DNA from: Novosphingobium sp. 9U
GTDB taxonomy: Bacteria; Pseudomonadota; Alphaproteobacteria; Sphingomonadales; Sphingomonadaceae
Direction: 5' to 3'
DNA length: 26,125 nt
NCBI RefSeq assembly: GCF_902506425.1
Contig: NZ_LR732477.1
Span: 1-26,125, forward strand
Part shown: in pieces, positions 1 through 8,365 of the stretch
How positions within the stretch are numbered: the first letter of the stretch is position 1
Layout of the letters: each line of letters opens with the position of its first letter
Notes under the pieces: model-generated
Database searches by the model: none
The model's input: only the letters and a program-made list of their open reading frames with translations
Told to the model about the DNA's origin: nothing
Position numbers and translations under genes: made by a program

Positions 1-404
1 CATCCAGAGAGGCGCAACGGCCAGTGTCGACGGGCGCCGGCGCAACATTGACCCAAAAGCGTCGATTGCTCTTCTTAAGCAGAACAAGCGCGTCCTTCTT
101 CGCAGATGAATAGGTGGCAGCTTACGGGAAGCGACCGAGTGCCGCTGAACGGCCGATAGTGGGTCGGCGTCCGACCTCTTCGATCTCGGCTCCCCCAGCA
201 GGTTCAACGGCGTCATTGTTCCATTCCCAGGTAGAAGCCGCACGCTATCACGGCCCCTGCTCCGCTTGCGTGGGGCTTCGCATCTTGACGGCAGCTTCAG
301 CAGCCAACCCGCCTGCAGCGATGCAGGGTTTCCGTTCGGTCTCTTACCCGCTACCGTCATGACCCAGCGGGCGGCATAAGGCTGTTTGCGCAATCGAGGC
401 CGTC
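1..404. other. Intergenic leader upstream of the kinase-KaiC operon
   Basis: No convincing gene is seen here; the short open frames have no family resemblance. The stretch holds one copy of the dispersed 60-nt repeat (107-166) and a small perfect hairpin (cctgca, loop gcga, tgcagg, 312-327) that could be the tail of an upstream transcript or part of the operon leader. No clear sigma-70 promoter could be picked out by eye. Confidence 0.5.
107..166 (+). repeat. Dispersed 60-nt intergenic repeat, copy 1
   Basis: It starts with tgaat, contains tgaacggcc near position 40 and ends with gtgggtc. It aligns without gaps to the copies at 3244, 15373, 18552 and 22015. It is the most diverged copy, with 34 of 60 positions shared with the 15373 copy. 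Conservation is strongest at both ends. Confidence 0.5.
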
Positions 405-1199
405 GTGCAGGAGTCCACTCCCTCCTCTGAAATGAAGGCCGGCCATGCGGATCCCGCCCCAGGGCACCTTCTTGAAGAGATTGCCCGCCTGCGCGAGGCC
501 GTGGCCGCGAGGGACGCGTTTATCGCTGTGGCGGCTCACGAGCTACGCAATCCCATGACGCCCATCAGGGGCCAGATCGACGTATTGCTGCGGAGTATGC
601 GCTCCGGCGCTTACGCGCCCGAACGAGTTCAGCATGGGCTCGAGCGCCTGGAGTGGCTCATCGAGCGCTACATGCGGCGGGCGACAACACTTCTGGACGT
701 GTCTCGTGCCACCACAGGTAAGCTCAGGTTGGTACCCCAACCTGTCCATCTCGCCTCCCTGATACGCGAGGTCGTGAGCAGTCTTACGCCTTTGGCGTCC
801 TTCGCAGGCTCGGTTTTCACCGTCGAGGTTCCTGATTGTATCGAGGGTAGTTGGGATCGCCTTGCGCTTGAGCAGATCCTGGAGAACCTCACTTCCAACG
901 CCATCAAGTACGGCGAGGGTAAGCCGATTTTGGTGTCTGCTGAGTTGCAGGGCGGCACGGCAGTCGTTCATGTTCGAGACCTTGGTCCGGGTATCAGCGA
1001 GGCCGACCAGGCGCGCATCTTCGAGCGTTTCGAGCGAGCTGTTGATTTGAGCAAGCAAGGAATGGGGTTTGGAGTAGGGCTCTGGATCGTGCGCCAACTC
1101 GCCCAGGCCATGGGCGGAGAAATCGGGGTGGATTGCAGCCTTGGCCAAGGCTCGACGTTTACCGTCTCCCTTCCACTTGAACCGGGGAACCAGGGATGA
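405..1199 (+). CDS. Soluble sensor histidine kinase (HisKA-HATPase_c)
   Basis: A 264-residue histidine kinase that should autophosphorylate and pass phosphate to a response regulator, probably the one encoded at 2737. The HisKA motif AAHELRNPM places the phospho-accepting His at residue 45. The ATPase domain follows with an N-box (NLTSNAIKYG), G1 (DLGPGIS), F-box (IFERFERA) and G2 (GFGVGLWIV). There is no transmembrane segment and almost no N-terminal input domain, only about 30 helical residues, so the signal may come from a partner such as the KaiC-like protein. The start is taken as GTG 405, with gagg five bases upstream; ATG 432 is an alternative. The stop overlaps the next start by ATGA, which implies translational coupling. 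Confidence 0.88.
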   Translation: MQESTPSSEMKAGHADPAPGHLLEEIARLREAVAARDAFIAVAAHELRNPMTPIRGQIDVLLRSMRSGAYAPERVQHGLERLEWLIERYMRRATTLLDVSRATTGKLRLVPQPVHLASLIREVVSSLTPLASFAGSVFTVEVPDCIEGSWDRLALEQILENLTSNAIKYGEGKPILVSAELQGGTAVVHVRDLGPGISEADQARIFERFERAVDLSKQGMGFGVGLWIVRQLAQAMGGEIGVDCSLGQGSTFTVSLPLEPGNQG

Positions 1200-2734
1200 C
1201 CGAGGCCGCAGCCACGAACAAGACTGCGCCCAAGCGAGAACCGTTGCCGCGCGTTCCCACCGGCATCCCGGGGCTGGACGCCATTCTGGACGGCGGCTTC
1301 GTTCGTGGAGGCATCGCGATCATTCAGGGTCAACCGGGCGCCGGCAAGACCATCCTGGGCAATCAAATTTGTTACAATCACATCGCCGCTGGAGGCCGAG
1401 CGCTTTACATCACGCTGCTCGCCGAGAGCCACTCACGCATGCTCGGCCATATCGGGCAGCTGGGGTTCTTCAACGAAGCCGCGATCCCTGACCATATCTA
1501 CTACATGAGCGCCTTCAAGGTCTTGGAAGACGACGGGCTCAAGGGATTGCTGAGCGTCATTAGAAGGGAGGTTCAGCGGCGGGAAGCTGGCGTCGTGATC
1601 CTCGACGGCCTGGTGGCCGTTGAAGAAACGGCCGATAGCCCGCGCGAGTTCAAGAAGTTCATCCACGAGCTCCAGACGCAGGCGACGCTGGCAGACTGCA
1701 CCATGTTCCTGCTGACCAGCGCAAGCGCCGGAAACATCCCGCTCGCCGCCGAGCACACGATGGTCGACGGTGTGGTCGAGATGCGAAGCGAGCTTTACGG
1801 CCGAAAAGCCGAACGGCACCTCCAGGTACATAAAAGGCGGGGCGGCGGTTTCGTACGGGGGCAGCACGCCTATCGTATCGATGATACTGGTATCGTGGTC
1901 TATCCCCGGACCGAGGCGCTTCTGAAACGCCCCAGCGCTGTCCAAAACCTCGACTCAGCGGACCGGCTTCCTACGTCGATCGTGGGGGTCGACGGCATGA
2001 TCGGCGGCGGTATCGTCCGCGGCTCATCCACCGCCATCATCGGGCCGACCGGAATTGGCAAGACGATCTTCGGGTTGCATTTCCTGAGCGGCTGTGGGCC
2101 GTCGGAGCCCGGTCTGATGTTTGGCATGCATGAGCCTGCAGAGGCGCTCTATGCCCAGGCCAGAAACCTTGGTCTTCCCGTCGCAGATCACATCGATCGT
2201 GGCGTCGTCGACATCATGTGGCGCCCGACGACCGAAGGGGTCCTCGATCAGATATGCACGGAACTGCTGGATGCGGTCCGGCGCCGGGGCGCGCGGCGAG
2301 TCTTTATCGACGGCATCGATGGTTTTACGCAGATCGCCTCGGATAACTCTCGGGTCAGTCATGTTGTGACTGCCTTGTCGAACGAGTTGAGGGCGCTGGG
2401 CGTTACCACTCTGTGGAGTGCGCAGGTAGACGTCGGGTATCAGGATGTGGCGAGCCCGCTCAGCGGACTGGCGCTTCAGGGGCTATCCCCGATCGTCGAA
2501 AACATCATCGTCATGCGCCATGTGGAATTGCGCGCAAAGCTCTTCCGTATGATCAACGTGCTCAAGGCTCGCCTGAGCTCGATCGAGCGATCGTTCAGGT
2601 GCTTCGAGGTCGGAGGAAGCGGGATCGTGGTGGACCCTGACTCAACGTGTGCCGAAGATGTCCTGGCAGAGCTGCTTGAACGCCCCTTCATGCGCGGGGG
2701 TGTGCCGGGCAGCGGTGCGACGGGTGGAACCTAG
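1196..2734 (+). CDS. KaiC-like double-domain ATPase
   Basis: A 512-residue RecA-superfamily protein with two tandem KaiC domains. Walker A motifs are GQPGAGKT (residues 45-52) and GPTGIGKT in the second half; Walker B-like strands are GVVILDGLV and RVFIDGID. Length and layout match cyanobacterial KaiC (about 519 residues). Aligned by eye, the CII phosphosite Ser-Thr pair corresponds to Ser431-Pro432 here, so only the serine is kept. The paired CII glutamates (EE) appear as HE and the CI pair as AE. The gene sits between a histidine kinase and a receiver protein, and no kaiA or kaiB is in the window. It more likely works as a kinase-linked signalling or timing switch than as a full circadian oscillator; that is inference. 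Archaeal-type RadA/KaiC regulators are the alternative. Confidence 0.88.
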   Translation: MTEAAATNKTAPKREPLPRVPTGIPGLDAILDGGFVRGGIAIIQGQPGAGKTILGNQICYNHIAAGGRALYITLLAESHSRMLGHIGQLGFFNEAAIPDHIYYMSAFKVLEDDGLKGLLSVIRREVQRREAGVVILDGLVAVEETADSPREFKKFIHELQTQATLADCTMFLLTSASAGNIPLAAEHTMVDGVVEMRSELYGRKAERHLQVHKRRGGGFVRGQHAYRIDDTGIVVYPRTEALLKRPSAVQNLDSADRLPTSIVGVDGMIGGGIVRGSSTAIIGPTGIGKTIFGLHFLSGCGPSEPGLMFGMHEPAEALYAQARNLGLPVADHIDRGVVDIMWRPTTEGVLDQICTELLDAVRRRGARRVFIDGIDGFTQIASDNSRVSHVVTALSNELRALGVTTLWSAQVDVGYQDVASPLSGLALQGLSPIVENIIVMRHVELRAKLFRMINVLKARLSSIERSFRCFEVGGSGIVVDPDSTCAEDVLAELLERPFMRGGVPGSGATGGT

Positions 2735-2736
2735 CA

Positions 2737-3120
2737 GTGGCGGTCGTACTCATCGTCGACGACGAGTTCGGCATTGCCGACGTGCTCTCAGCCATGTTGG
2801 AGGATGAGGGGCATAGGGTGCTGAGCGCCATCAACGGGCGTGCGGCGTTGGAGCGAATGGCTGAAGAACTGCCTGACCTCGTCATTTCGGACTACATGAT
2901 GCCAGTCATGGATGGAGCGGCGCTGTTGGCCAGGATGGCGGCTGAGCCGAGACTGGCCAACGTGCCGGTGGCGCTCATGAGTTCCATGTCTGAGGATACA
3001 ATTGCCGAACACTGCCGCGGCTACGTGGCTTTCATGCGCAAGCCATTCCGGATGAACGACGTTTTTGCGCTAGTCAGTCGAATTCTGCCGAGCCCGGGCC
3101 AGCCTGCCGCAGTCGAGTAG
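2737..3120 (+). CDS. Single-domain response regulator
   Basis: A 127-residue stand-alone receiver domain with no output domain, resembling CheY and DivK. The acidic pair is Asp8-Asp9, the phospho-acceptor is Asp52 (LVISDYMMP), the switch residue is a Ser in ALMSS, and the conserved Lys is in MRKPF. The start is GTG 2737, two bases after the KaiC-like stop, with a purine-rich gggtgg nine bases upstream. It ends the three-gene operon and is the natural phosphate target of the kinase at 405. With no DNA-binding domain it should act by protein contact, possibly on the KaiC-like ATPase. Confidence 0.9.
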   Translation: MAVVLIVDDEFGIADVLSAMLEDEGHRVLSAINGRAALERMAEELPDLVISDYMMPVMDGAALLARMAAEPRLANVPVALMSSMSEDTIAEHCRGYVAFMRKPFRMNDVFALVSRILPSPGQPAAVE

Positions 3121-3401
3121 GCAGTCGTCGCAGGGGCATTGTTCAAGACGGTGGCTGGGCGGGCTGTCTTTTCCGCATCAGGTGCTTTCCATCGCCACTC
3201 AGGCTTCAACTCGGACCGTTCAGAAATGCAGTAGTCTCGCAGATGAACGAGTGTCCGAAGTCGGGGAGCAGCGAGAAGGCTCTGAGTGACCGGAACTGGG
3301 TCTCCATTTTTCGGCACGATGCCTAGGATGTCCGAGTTGCCTCCTCTTGGTTGCAGCGACGGGCCGAGGTTCACTCGAACCAATGATTCTATTCTATTCG
3401 C
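3121..3401. other. Gap between convergent response regulator and LysR gene
   Basis: There is no credible gene in these 281 bp. They hold repeat copy 2 (3244-3303). On the reverse strand, 3150-3222 shows weaker repeat-like sequence (ctgaacgg followed by gagtggcgatggaaagc). No strong terminator hairpin with a T-run was recognised. Confidence 0.5.
3244..3303 (+). repeat. Dispersed 60-nt intergenic repeat, copy 2
   Basis: It starts tgaac, has cgaagtcgggga in the core and ends aactgggtct. The ungapped alignment to the 22015 copy shares 43 of 60 positions. The preceding bases (cgcaga) are the same as before copy 1, so the unit may be slightly longer than 60. Confidence 0.6.
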
Positions 3402-4268
3402 TCAAGGGCGTTCCAGCGCGGCAGTGATGTGCTGACCAAGCTTGTGCGCGGTATCGCTGATCGAAGGAGCTTCAAGCAAAGCGATCTCGGTATCAGAAAG
3501 AAGGGGAAGGCCTGCCTCAGGGCCAACCACCACGAGTGTTTCCGGTACCATCTCGCGCGGCAGTACGGTCAATCCCAGGCCGGCTTTCACTGCGGCTCGG
3601 CTGCCGGCGAGGCTCGTCGAGGTATAGGCGATGCGCCAGGGACGTTTGAGCCCGTCCAGCGCATCGATGGCGCGCTTGCGATAGACGCAGGGCTGCGGGG
3701 AGACGATTAGGGGGATTGTGTCGCGCCCATCGGCAGCGCTTCGGTCACGCGCCACCCACACCAGCGGTTCGCGCCACACGCGGGTGCCGTGCAGCGTTGC
3801 TTCGGCCAAGGTGGGTTCTCGCTTCACCAGCACGAGATCGAAGGCGCCGGCATGGAAGCGCTCGAGCAGGTTGAGCGTCAGATCGCAGGTCACCTCCAAC
3901 TCGACCAGCGGGTGCGCTTCCATGAACTCGGCAAGGACTGAGGGTAGGTGGGCGGTGGCGAAATCCTCCGGCACGCCGAGCCGCACGAAACCGGCGATCT
4001 CCGGCTCGAACAGCTCCGCGATAGCTTTGTCGTTCAGATGAAGCAGTTTCCTTGCGGGGCCCAGCAAACGTTCACCGTCACCGGTGAGGCGCAGCGATTT
4101 GGGCGAACGATCGAAGAGGCTGCGGCCTAGAAGTTCTTCGAGGCGTTTCACTTGCAAGCTGACTGTCGATTGCGTTCGCCCCAACCGCTCACCGGCACGC
4201 GTAAAGCTGCCCAGGTCAGCGATGGTGACGAAGCAGCGCAGCAAATCGATGTCCAGATTACGCAGCAT
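3402..4268 (-). CDS. LysR-family transcriptional regulator, divergent from dabBA
   Basis: A 288-residue LysR-type regulator. The N-terminal winged helix-turn-helix spans about residues 5-65 (LDIDLLRCFVTIADLGSFT, then RTQSTVSLQVKRLEELLGR), followed by a periplasmic-binding-fold effector domain to the C-terminus. Its start faces the dabB start across about 105 bp, the usual LysR arrangement in which the regulator controls the divergent operon and itself. By analogy with CbbR and CcmR it may respond to carbon status, but nothing in the effector domain shows the ligand. The ATG on the minus strand is at 4266-4268. Confidence 0.88.
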   Translation of the reverse strand: MLRNLDIDLLRCFVTIADLGSFTRAGERLGRTQSTVSLQVKRLEELLGRSLFDRSPKSLRLTGDGERLLGPARKLLHLNDKAIAELFEPEIAGFVRLGVPEDFATAHLPSVLAEFMEAHPLVELEVTCDLTLNLLERFHAGAFDLVLVKREPTLAEATLHGTRVWREPLVWVARDRSAADGRDTIPLIVSPQPCVYRKRAIDALDGLKRPWRIAYTSTSLAGSRAAVKAGLGLTVLPREMVPETLVVVGPEAGLPLLSDTEIALLEAPSISDTAHKLGQHITAALERP

Positions 4269-4282
4269 GGCGTTGTTCTAGC

Positions 4283-4304
4283 TCAATCATTGATTTCGTC
4301 AATG
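4283..4304. promoter_or_regulatory. Candidate LysR operator between the regulator and dabB
   Basis: Two overlapping inverted repeats lie just upstream of both divergent genes: tcaat-c-attga (4283-4293) and cattga-tttcg-tcaatg (4288-4304). The second has the short symmetric form with a central gap typical of LysR T-N11-A boxes. The half-site cattgat recurs at 4332-4338. Location and symmetry are seen; binding is inferred. Confidence 0.45.
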
Positions 4305-4373
4305 GATGCCATTTCAACAACTCGTTTTCCTCATTGATGCTTGCACTCCAAGTTTGCGGCGAGGAGACCCGCC

Positions 4374-5747
4374 ATGACCGCGACTTTGACCGCTAGCTCG
4401 CACTTGCATACGCCCCAGCCTTCTCCCGCCGGCTTCCTGCTCGGATCCGCTGCGGTCTTCCTGATAATGGTCGTGCTGCGCACACCTTTGAGCGGGCCGA
4501 TCGTGAACTTCGACGGTTTCGCCTCCGCCATATGCGCGCTGATCGTGTTCGTATCCGCTGCGGTTGCGGCCTTCTCTTGGCGACACATGCGCGCCTCGCG
4601 CTTCCGCGCTTTCGCCATGCACATGGTTGCTCTGGTCGCCTGCGCGCTCGGCTTCGTCATCGCGGACCATGTGGCGCTTTTCGCGGCTTGCTGGATCGCA
4701 AGCGGGCTTCTGCTCGCCAGGCTGATCGGACACGCGGATAACTGGCCTGCAGCCAACCGCGCCAGCCGCTCGACCGCACGCATCTTCATGGCCGCCGATG
4801 CCGCTCTGCTGACCGGCCTGGCGCTGCTGTGCTGGCGCCTGGGCACCAGTTCGATCGAGGAACTGATGGCGAGCGTCAGCCAGGCGCCCCGTCAATCGGC
4901 CGAGATCAATGCAGGCGCGCTGGCCATCGCCGCGCTCACGCGCTGCGCCATTCCCCCGGTGTCGGGCTGGCTGCTGTCTTCGATGACGGCCCCAACGCCG
5001 GTCTCGGCGCTGATGCATGCGGGCCTGGTCAACGCCGGCGGAGTGCTTGTGTTGCGCTTCGCACCCTTGCTGGAGGCTGCGCCCTTCGTGCGCATTTCGC
5101 TCGTGGCGATCGGCGCGGCAGGTGCCCTCTACGGAGCTGGCATCATGCTGGTGCGGCCCGACGTCAAGCGTGCGCTGGCGGGATCGACCGTGTCTCAGAT
5201 GAGCTTCATGATGATGTCCTGTGCGCTGGGGGCCTACAGTGCGGCGCTCTGGCACTTGTTGGCGCACGGCTTGTTCAAGGCTTGGCTTTTCCTCGGCGCC
5301 GGCATGACGGCGCGCACTCCGCAAGCCAAGACGGCTGCCTCTGTGCCGGTTGTCGGAGCGCTCGCTGCGACCGGCATTACGATGGCAGCCCTGGTCACGG
5401 CCGGCGTGATCGAGATGGCGCAGCCCAGTTTCGTGCCGCTTAGCCTCGCGCTGCTGACTGCCTTGCTCGCGACATTTTCGATCGTGGGTCATGCCCGGCG
5501 GCACGCCATGGCCCGGGGTGTGGCACTGATCGCCGCGCTTGCCGGGTTCCAGGCTGCCGGTCTCACCATGACCCGTGCGCTGGTCGGGGCCGACGGGCCG
5601 ACGATTGCACCGGCCGCCGCGCAGATCCTCATCGCCTTGATCTTCGCATCAGCCCTGGCCTGGCAGTTCTGGCCTCGGCGGAAGGGGCCGACGATGCCGC
5701 GCGCCCTGTACGTTCACTTCCTCAACGCCGGCGTGGTCACACGGTGA
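4374..5747 (+). CDS. dabB: DabB: proton-channel subunit of DAB inorganic carbon pump
   Basis: A 457-residue polytopic membrane protein of the NuoL/MrpA proton-conducting family. It carries the hallmark HLLAHGLFKAWLFLGAG segment (His294, His298, Lys302), with hydrophobic helices throughout. Paired with dabA it forms the DAB complex, in which proton flow through DabB is thought to drive one-way hydration of CO2 to bicarbonate by DabA (Desmarais and colleagues' work in Halothiobacillus). ATG 4374 is chosen over TTG 4341 because gaggag lies seven bases upstream. The stop is 30 bp before dabA. It is shorter than NuoL and lacks the long lateral helix, as expected of a stand-alone subunit. Confidence 0.85.
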   Translation: MTATLTASSHLHTPQPSPAGFLLGSAAVFLIMVVLRTPLSGPIVNFDGFASAICALIVFVSAAVAAFSWRHMRASRFRAFAMHMVALVACALGFVIADHVALFAACWIASGLLLARLIGHADNWPAANRASRSTARIFMAADAALLTGLALLCWRLGTSSIEELMASVSQAPRQSAEINAGALAIAALTRCAIPPVSGWLLSSMTAPTPVSALMHAGLVNAGGVLVLRFAPLLEAAPFVRISLVAIGAAGALYGAGIMLVRPDVKRALAGSTVSQMSFMMMSCALGAYSAALWHLLAHGLFKAWLFLGAGMTARTPQAKTAASVPVVGALAATGITMAALVTAGVIEMAQPSFVPLSLALLTALLATFSIVGHARRHAMARGVALIAALAGFQAAGLTMTRALVGADGPTIAPAAAQILIALIFASALAWQFWPRRKGPTMPRALYVHFLNAGVVTR

Positions 5748-5777
5748 CTGCCTCCGCCCCGACCCAAGGAGTATAAG

Positions 5778-8333
5778 ATGAACCTTGTTCTGGATCATGC
5801 CGTGTTCGACGCCTGCTCCTCCTCGCTCGAGCGGACCGCCAACCTCATCGACGTCGCATCGATGACGGTCTCGCCGCTCTGGCCGCTCGAAAGCCCGATC
5901 GCGGTCAATCCTCTGGCAGGCTTCGAGGACATGCCGTTCCCCGATGCAGTGTCGAACGCGGCGGAACTGTTCGACGCCCGCGCTGGGCTTCCGCTGAAGC
6001 ACTGGCGGGCGCTGCTGAACCAAGGCCGGGTCAGCGAAGTCGTTCTGTCCCGTATTGCGGTGGAGCGACTGGGTGGGCCGAGCACGGCCTTTCAGTTCAT
6101 CGCTCCCGACGTCACCGCGTATGACTTGCTGATGAAGCGGCTGGTCGAAATGGAAGAGACCACGCCCGCAAATGACGGGCCACCCGAACTTACGCCTGGC
6201 GAAGCGCTCATCGCCAAGTGGTGCGCGGCATTTTTCGACAGAGGCTTCGCGGCGGAGCCGATGCCAGGGCGCGAGAAAGGCCTGTATTCCGCGGTGCACG
6301 ACCTGCTGGCGGATGACCCGCAATTCTACGCCTTGAACCCGGCAGAGGCAGGCTTTGCTTGGGGCCAGGCTCCGTTGGACGCAATCCGCGCGGTTCACGC
6401 GGTACTCGGCACCTTTCAGGACGGCGAGGCCGGCGGCCTGCGCTGGATGCGCCGGATGATCGCGCGTCTTCCGGGCTGGGCTGGGCACATCCGGTGGCGC
6501 AGTGAGAAGGCCGATCTTGACGTCAGCGCGCAATCACCTGCGACGATCACGGATCTGCTTGCACTCTGGGCTCTGATCGACCCGCTCGATCCCCAACCGA
6601 GTTCCACGGCCGAGATCACTTACGGGGTCCAAGAGGCTGCGGAGCAAGCCTTTGGCTTGCGCGCGGGGACCCTTGAGGCCCTGACCGGTCGCGAGCGCGA
6701 CATGGCCGATTTCGTGCTGCGCATGACCAACGCTGACTTGGCATACCTCTTCATGTCGGCGGCCGAGCGCGGCTACGAGGAGGAACTCATCGGCGAGTTG
6801 CGCAAAGGCGCAGTTCGGCCAGAGGTGCAGCCGCAGCGTGCGGCGGCGCAGCTGGTCTTTTGCATCGATGTCCGGTCCGAGCCGATCCGGCGCGCGGTGG
6901 AACGGCAGGGGAGCTACCAGACCTTCGGCTACGCCGGTTTCTTCGGCCTTCCGATCGCCTTGCAGTCGCCCGTGCAGGCCCCTCGGCGGCGGCAGCTTCC
7001 GGTTCTGCTGGAACCCAAACATGATCTTCGGACCGTCCCGAGCCCAGGCCGGGAGCGGGAGGCGCATAGGCTTCTACAGCGCGTTCGCGAGGACGATGCC
7101 ATGCGCAGCCTGACAGGCACTGCCAAGCTTGGGGCCGCGACAAGTTTTGCGGCAGCGGAGGCGGCGGGCCCTCTGGGAGCGCTGATGCTGGCGGCCCGTA
7201 GTTGCGCGCCTCGGTTCGCAAAGAGGCTTGCGCTGTCCCAGCCAGACCGGCTGGACGCGGTGCTGACCCCGTATACCGGCGGTGCGGGCGAGTACGCGCT
7301 GCCTCTGCAGGACAAGCTCGCCTACGCGCAGGGTATGTTCGCGCTCACGGGTATGGAAAGCGAACGTCTCGCGCGCATTGTCGTGCTCACCGGGCATGGC
7401 GCCAGCGCCGTGAACAACCCTTTCATGGGCGCGCTGGAGTGCGGTGCCTGCGGAGGACGTGCGGGTGGCCCCAATGCGCGGGCCTTGTCGCAAATCCTGA
7501 ACCGGCCCGAGGTCCGCTCCCAGCTCCATTCGGCTGGTACGGTGATCCCGCCCGACACGATCTTCATCGCGGCGCAGCACGATACCACCACGGACGAGAT
7601 CGTCCTTTTCGACGAACACTTGGTCCCCGAGAGCTATCAGGACGAGCTTCACGCGCTCAAGTGCGACCTGCAGCGTGCCGCAGCGGAGAACCGCAGCAAT
7701 CGGGCAGCAAAGCTCGGGCGGTCTGCCAAGGATGTCCTAACCGCAGCGGCGCATTGGGGAGAGGTTCGGCCCGAATGGGGGCTAGCGGGCAACGCGGCGT
7801 TCCTTGCGGCGCCGCGCGCTCTGACCGAAGAGGCCGATCTTGGCGGGCGCGTGTTCCTGCACAGCTATGATTGGCGCAAGGACGCGGACGGCGCGGCGCT
7901 GCGGACGATCCTGACCGCTCCGATGATCGTGGCGCAGTGGATCAACTGCCAGTACCTGTTCTCGACCATGGACAACGCGCGCTACGGCGCGGGCGACAAG
8001 ACGACCCATAATGTCGTCGGTGGCTTCGGCGTCGTCCAGGGCAACGAAGGCGACTTGTGCGTGGGGCTGCCAAAGCAGTCGCTGTTCTGCGATGATGGCA
8101 CGCCCTACCACATCCCGCAGCGCCTGCTGACCGTCATCCTTGCGCCCGTGGAGCGGGTCGACACGATCATCATGGACACGCCGATCCTGTCACGCCTGTT
8201 CGGGAATGGCTGGGTCAAGCTGATCGTCATCGATCCCACCGACAATCGCTGCCACCGCTGGATCGCGGGCGACACGATCATGCCCGCCTCGTCGGCTCCC
8301 GGCGGTTGGGCGCAGCGCCACCATACAATTTAA
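5778..8333 (+). CDS. dabA: DabA: carbonic-anhydrase-like subunit of DAB (DUF2309)
   Basis: An 851-residue DUF2309/UPF0753 protein. It has a beta-carbonic-anhydrase-like zinc site: Cys362 and Asp364 in FCIDVRSE, His540 in LTGHGAS and Cys555 in LECGACGG. These match the Cys-Asp-His-Cys set of characterised DabA, including the 15-residue His-to-Cys spacing. The C-terminal motif HNVVGGFGVVQGNEGDL is also typical. The start is supported by aaggag six bases upstream. With DabB it should accumulate bicarbonate in the cytoplasm from CO2 using the proton gradient. No Rubisco or carboxysome gene is in view, so the bicarbonate probably feeds anaplerotic carboxylases; that is inference. Confidence 0.92.
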   Translation: MNLVLDHAVFDACSSSLERTANLIDVASMTVSPLWPLESPIAVNPLAGFEDMPFPDAVSNAAELFDARAGLPLKHWRALLNQGRVSEVVLSRIAVERLGGPSTAFQFIAPDVTAYDLLMKRLVEMEETTPANDGPPELTPGEALIAKWCAAFFDRGFAAEPMPGREKGLYSAVHDLLADDPQFYALNPAEAGFAWGQAPLDAIRAVHAVLGTFQDGEAGGLRWMRRMIARLPGWAGHIRWRSEKADLDVSAQSPATITDLLALWALIDPLDPQPSSTAEITYGVQEAAEQAFGLRAGTLEALTGRERDMADFVLRMTNADLAYLFMSAAERGYEEELIGELRKGAVRPEVQPQRAAAQLVFCIDVRSEPIRRAVERQGSYQTFGYAGFFGLPIALQSPVQAPRRRQLPVLLEPKHDLRTVPSPGREREAHRLLQRVREDDAMRSLTGTAKLGAATSFAAAEAAGPLGALMLAARSCAPRFAKRLALSQPDRLDAVLTPYTGGAGEYALPLQDKLAYAQGMFALTGMESERLARIVVLTGHGASAVNNPFMGALECGACGGRAGGPNARALSQILNRPEVRSQLHSAGTVIPPDTIFIAAQHDTTTDEIVLFDEHLVPESYQDELHALKCDLQRAAAENRSNRAAKLGRSAKDVLTAAAHWGEVRPEWGLAGNAAFLAAPRALTEEADLGGRVFLHSYDWRKDADGAALRTILTAPMIVAQWINCQYLFSTMDNARYGAGDKTTHNVVGGFGVVQGNEGDLCVGLPKQSLFCDDGTPYHIPQRLLTVILAPVERVDTIIMDTPILSRLFGNGWVKLIVIDPTDNRCHRWIAGDTIMPASSAPGGWAQRHHTI

Positions 8334-8365
8334 CTCAGGTAAGATCACGGGAGGACCGAAGTAGC

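Noticed and set aside
114..362. 82-codon frame on + before the kinase
   Set aside because: It overlaps repeat copy 1, has no plausible start signals, and its product looks random.
4314..5504. Long open frame (396 codons) antisense to dabB
   Set aside because: It is Arg/His/Gln-rich with no family resemblance, a typical shadow in high-G+C DNA, and dabB on the other strand is unmistakable.
8306..8365. N-terminal extension of the ABC-like protein
   Set aside because: It would overlap dabA by 28 bp without a ribosome-binding site; GTG 8366 has gggagg upstream.
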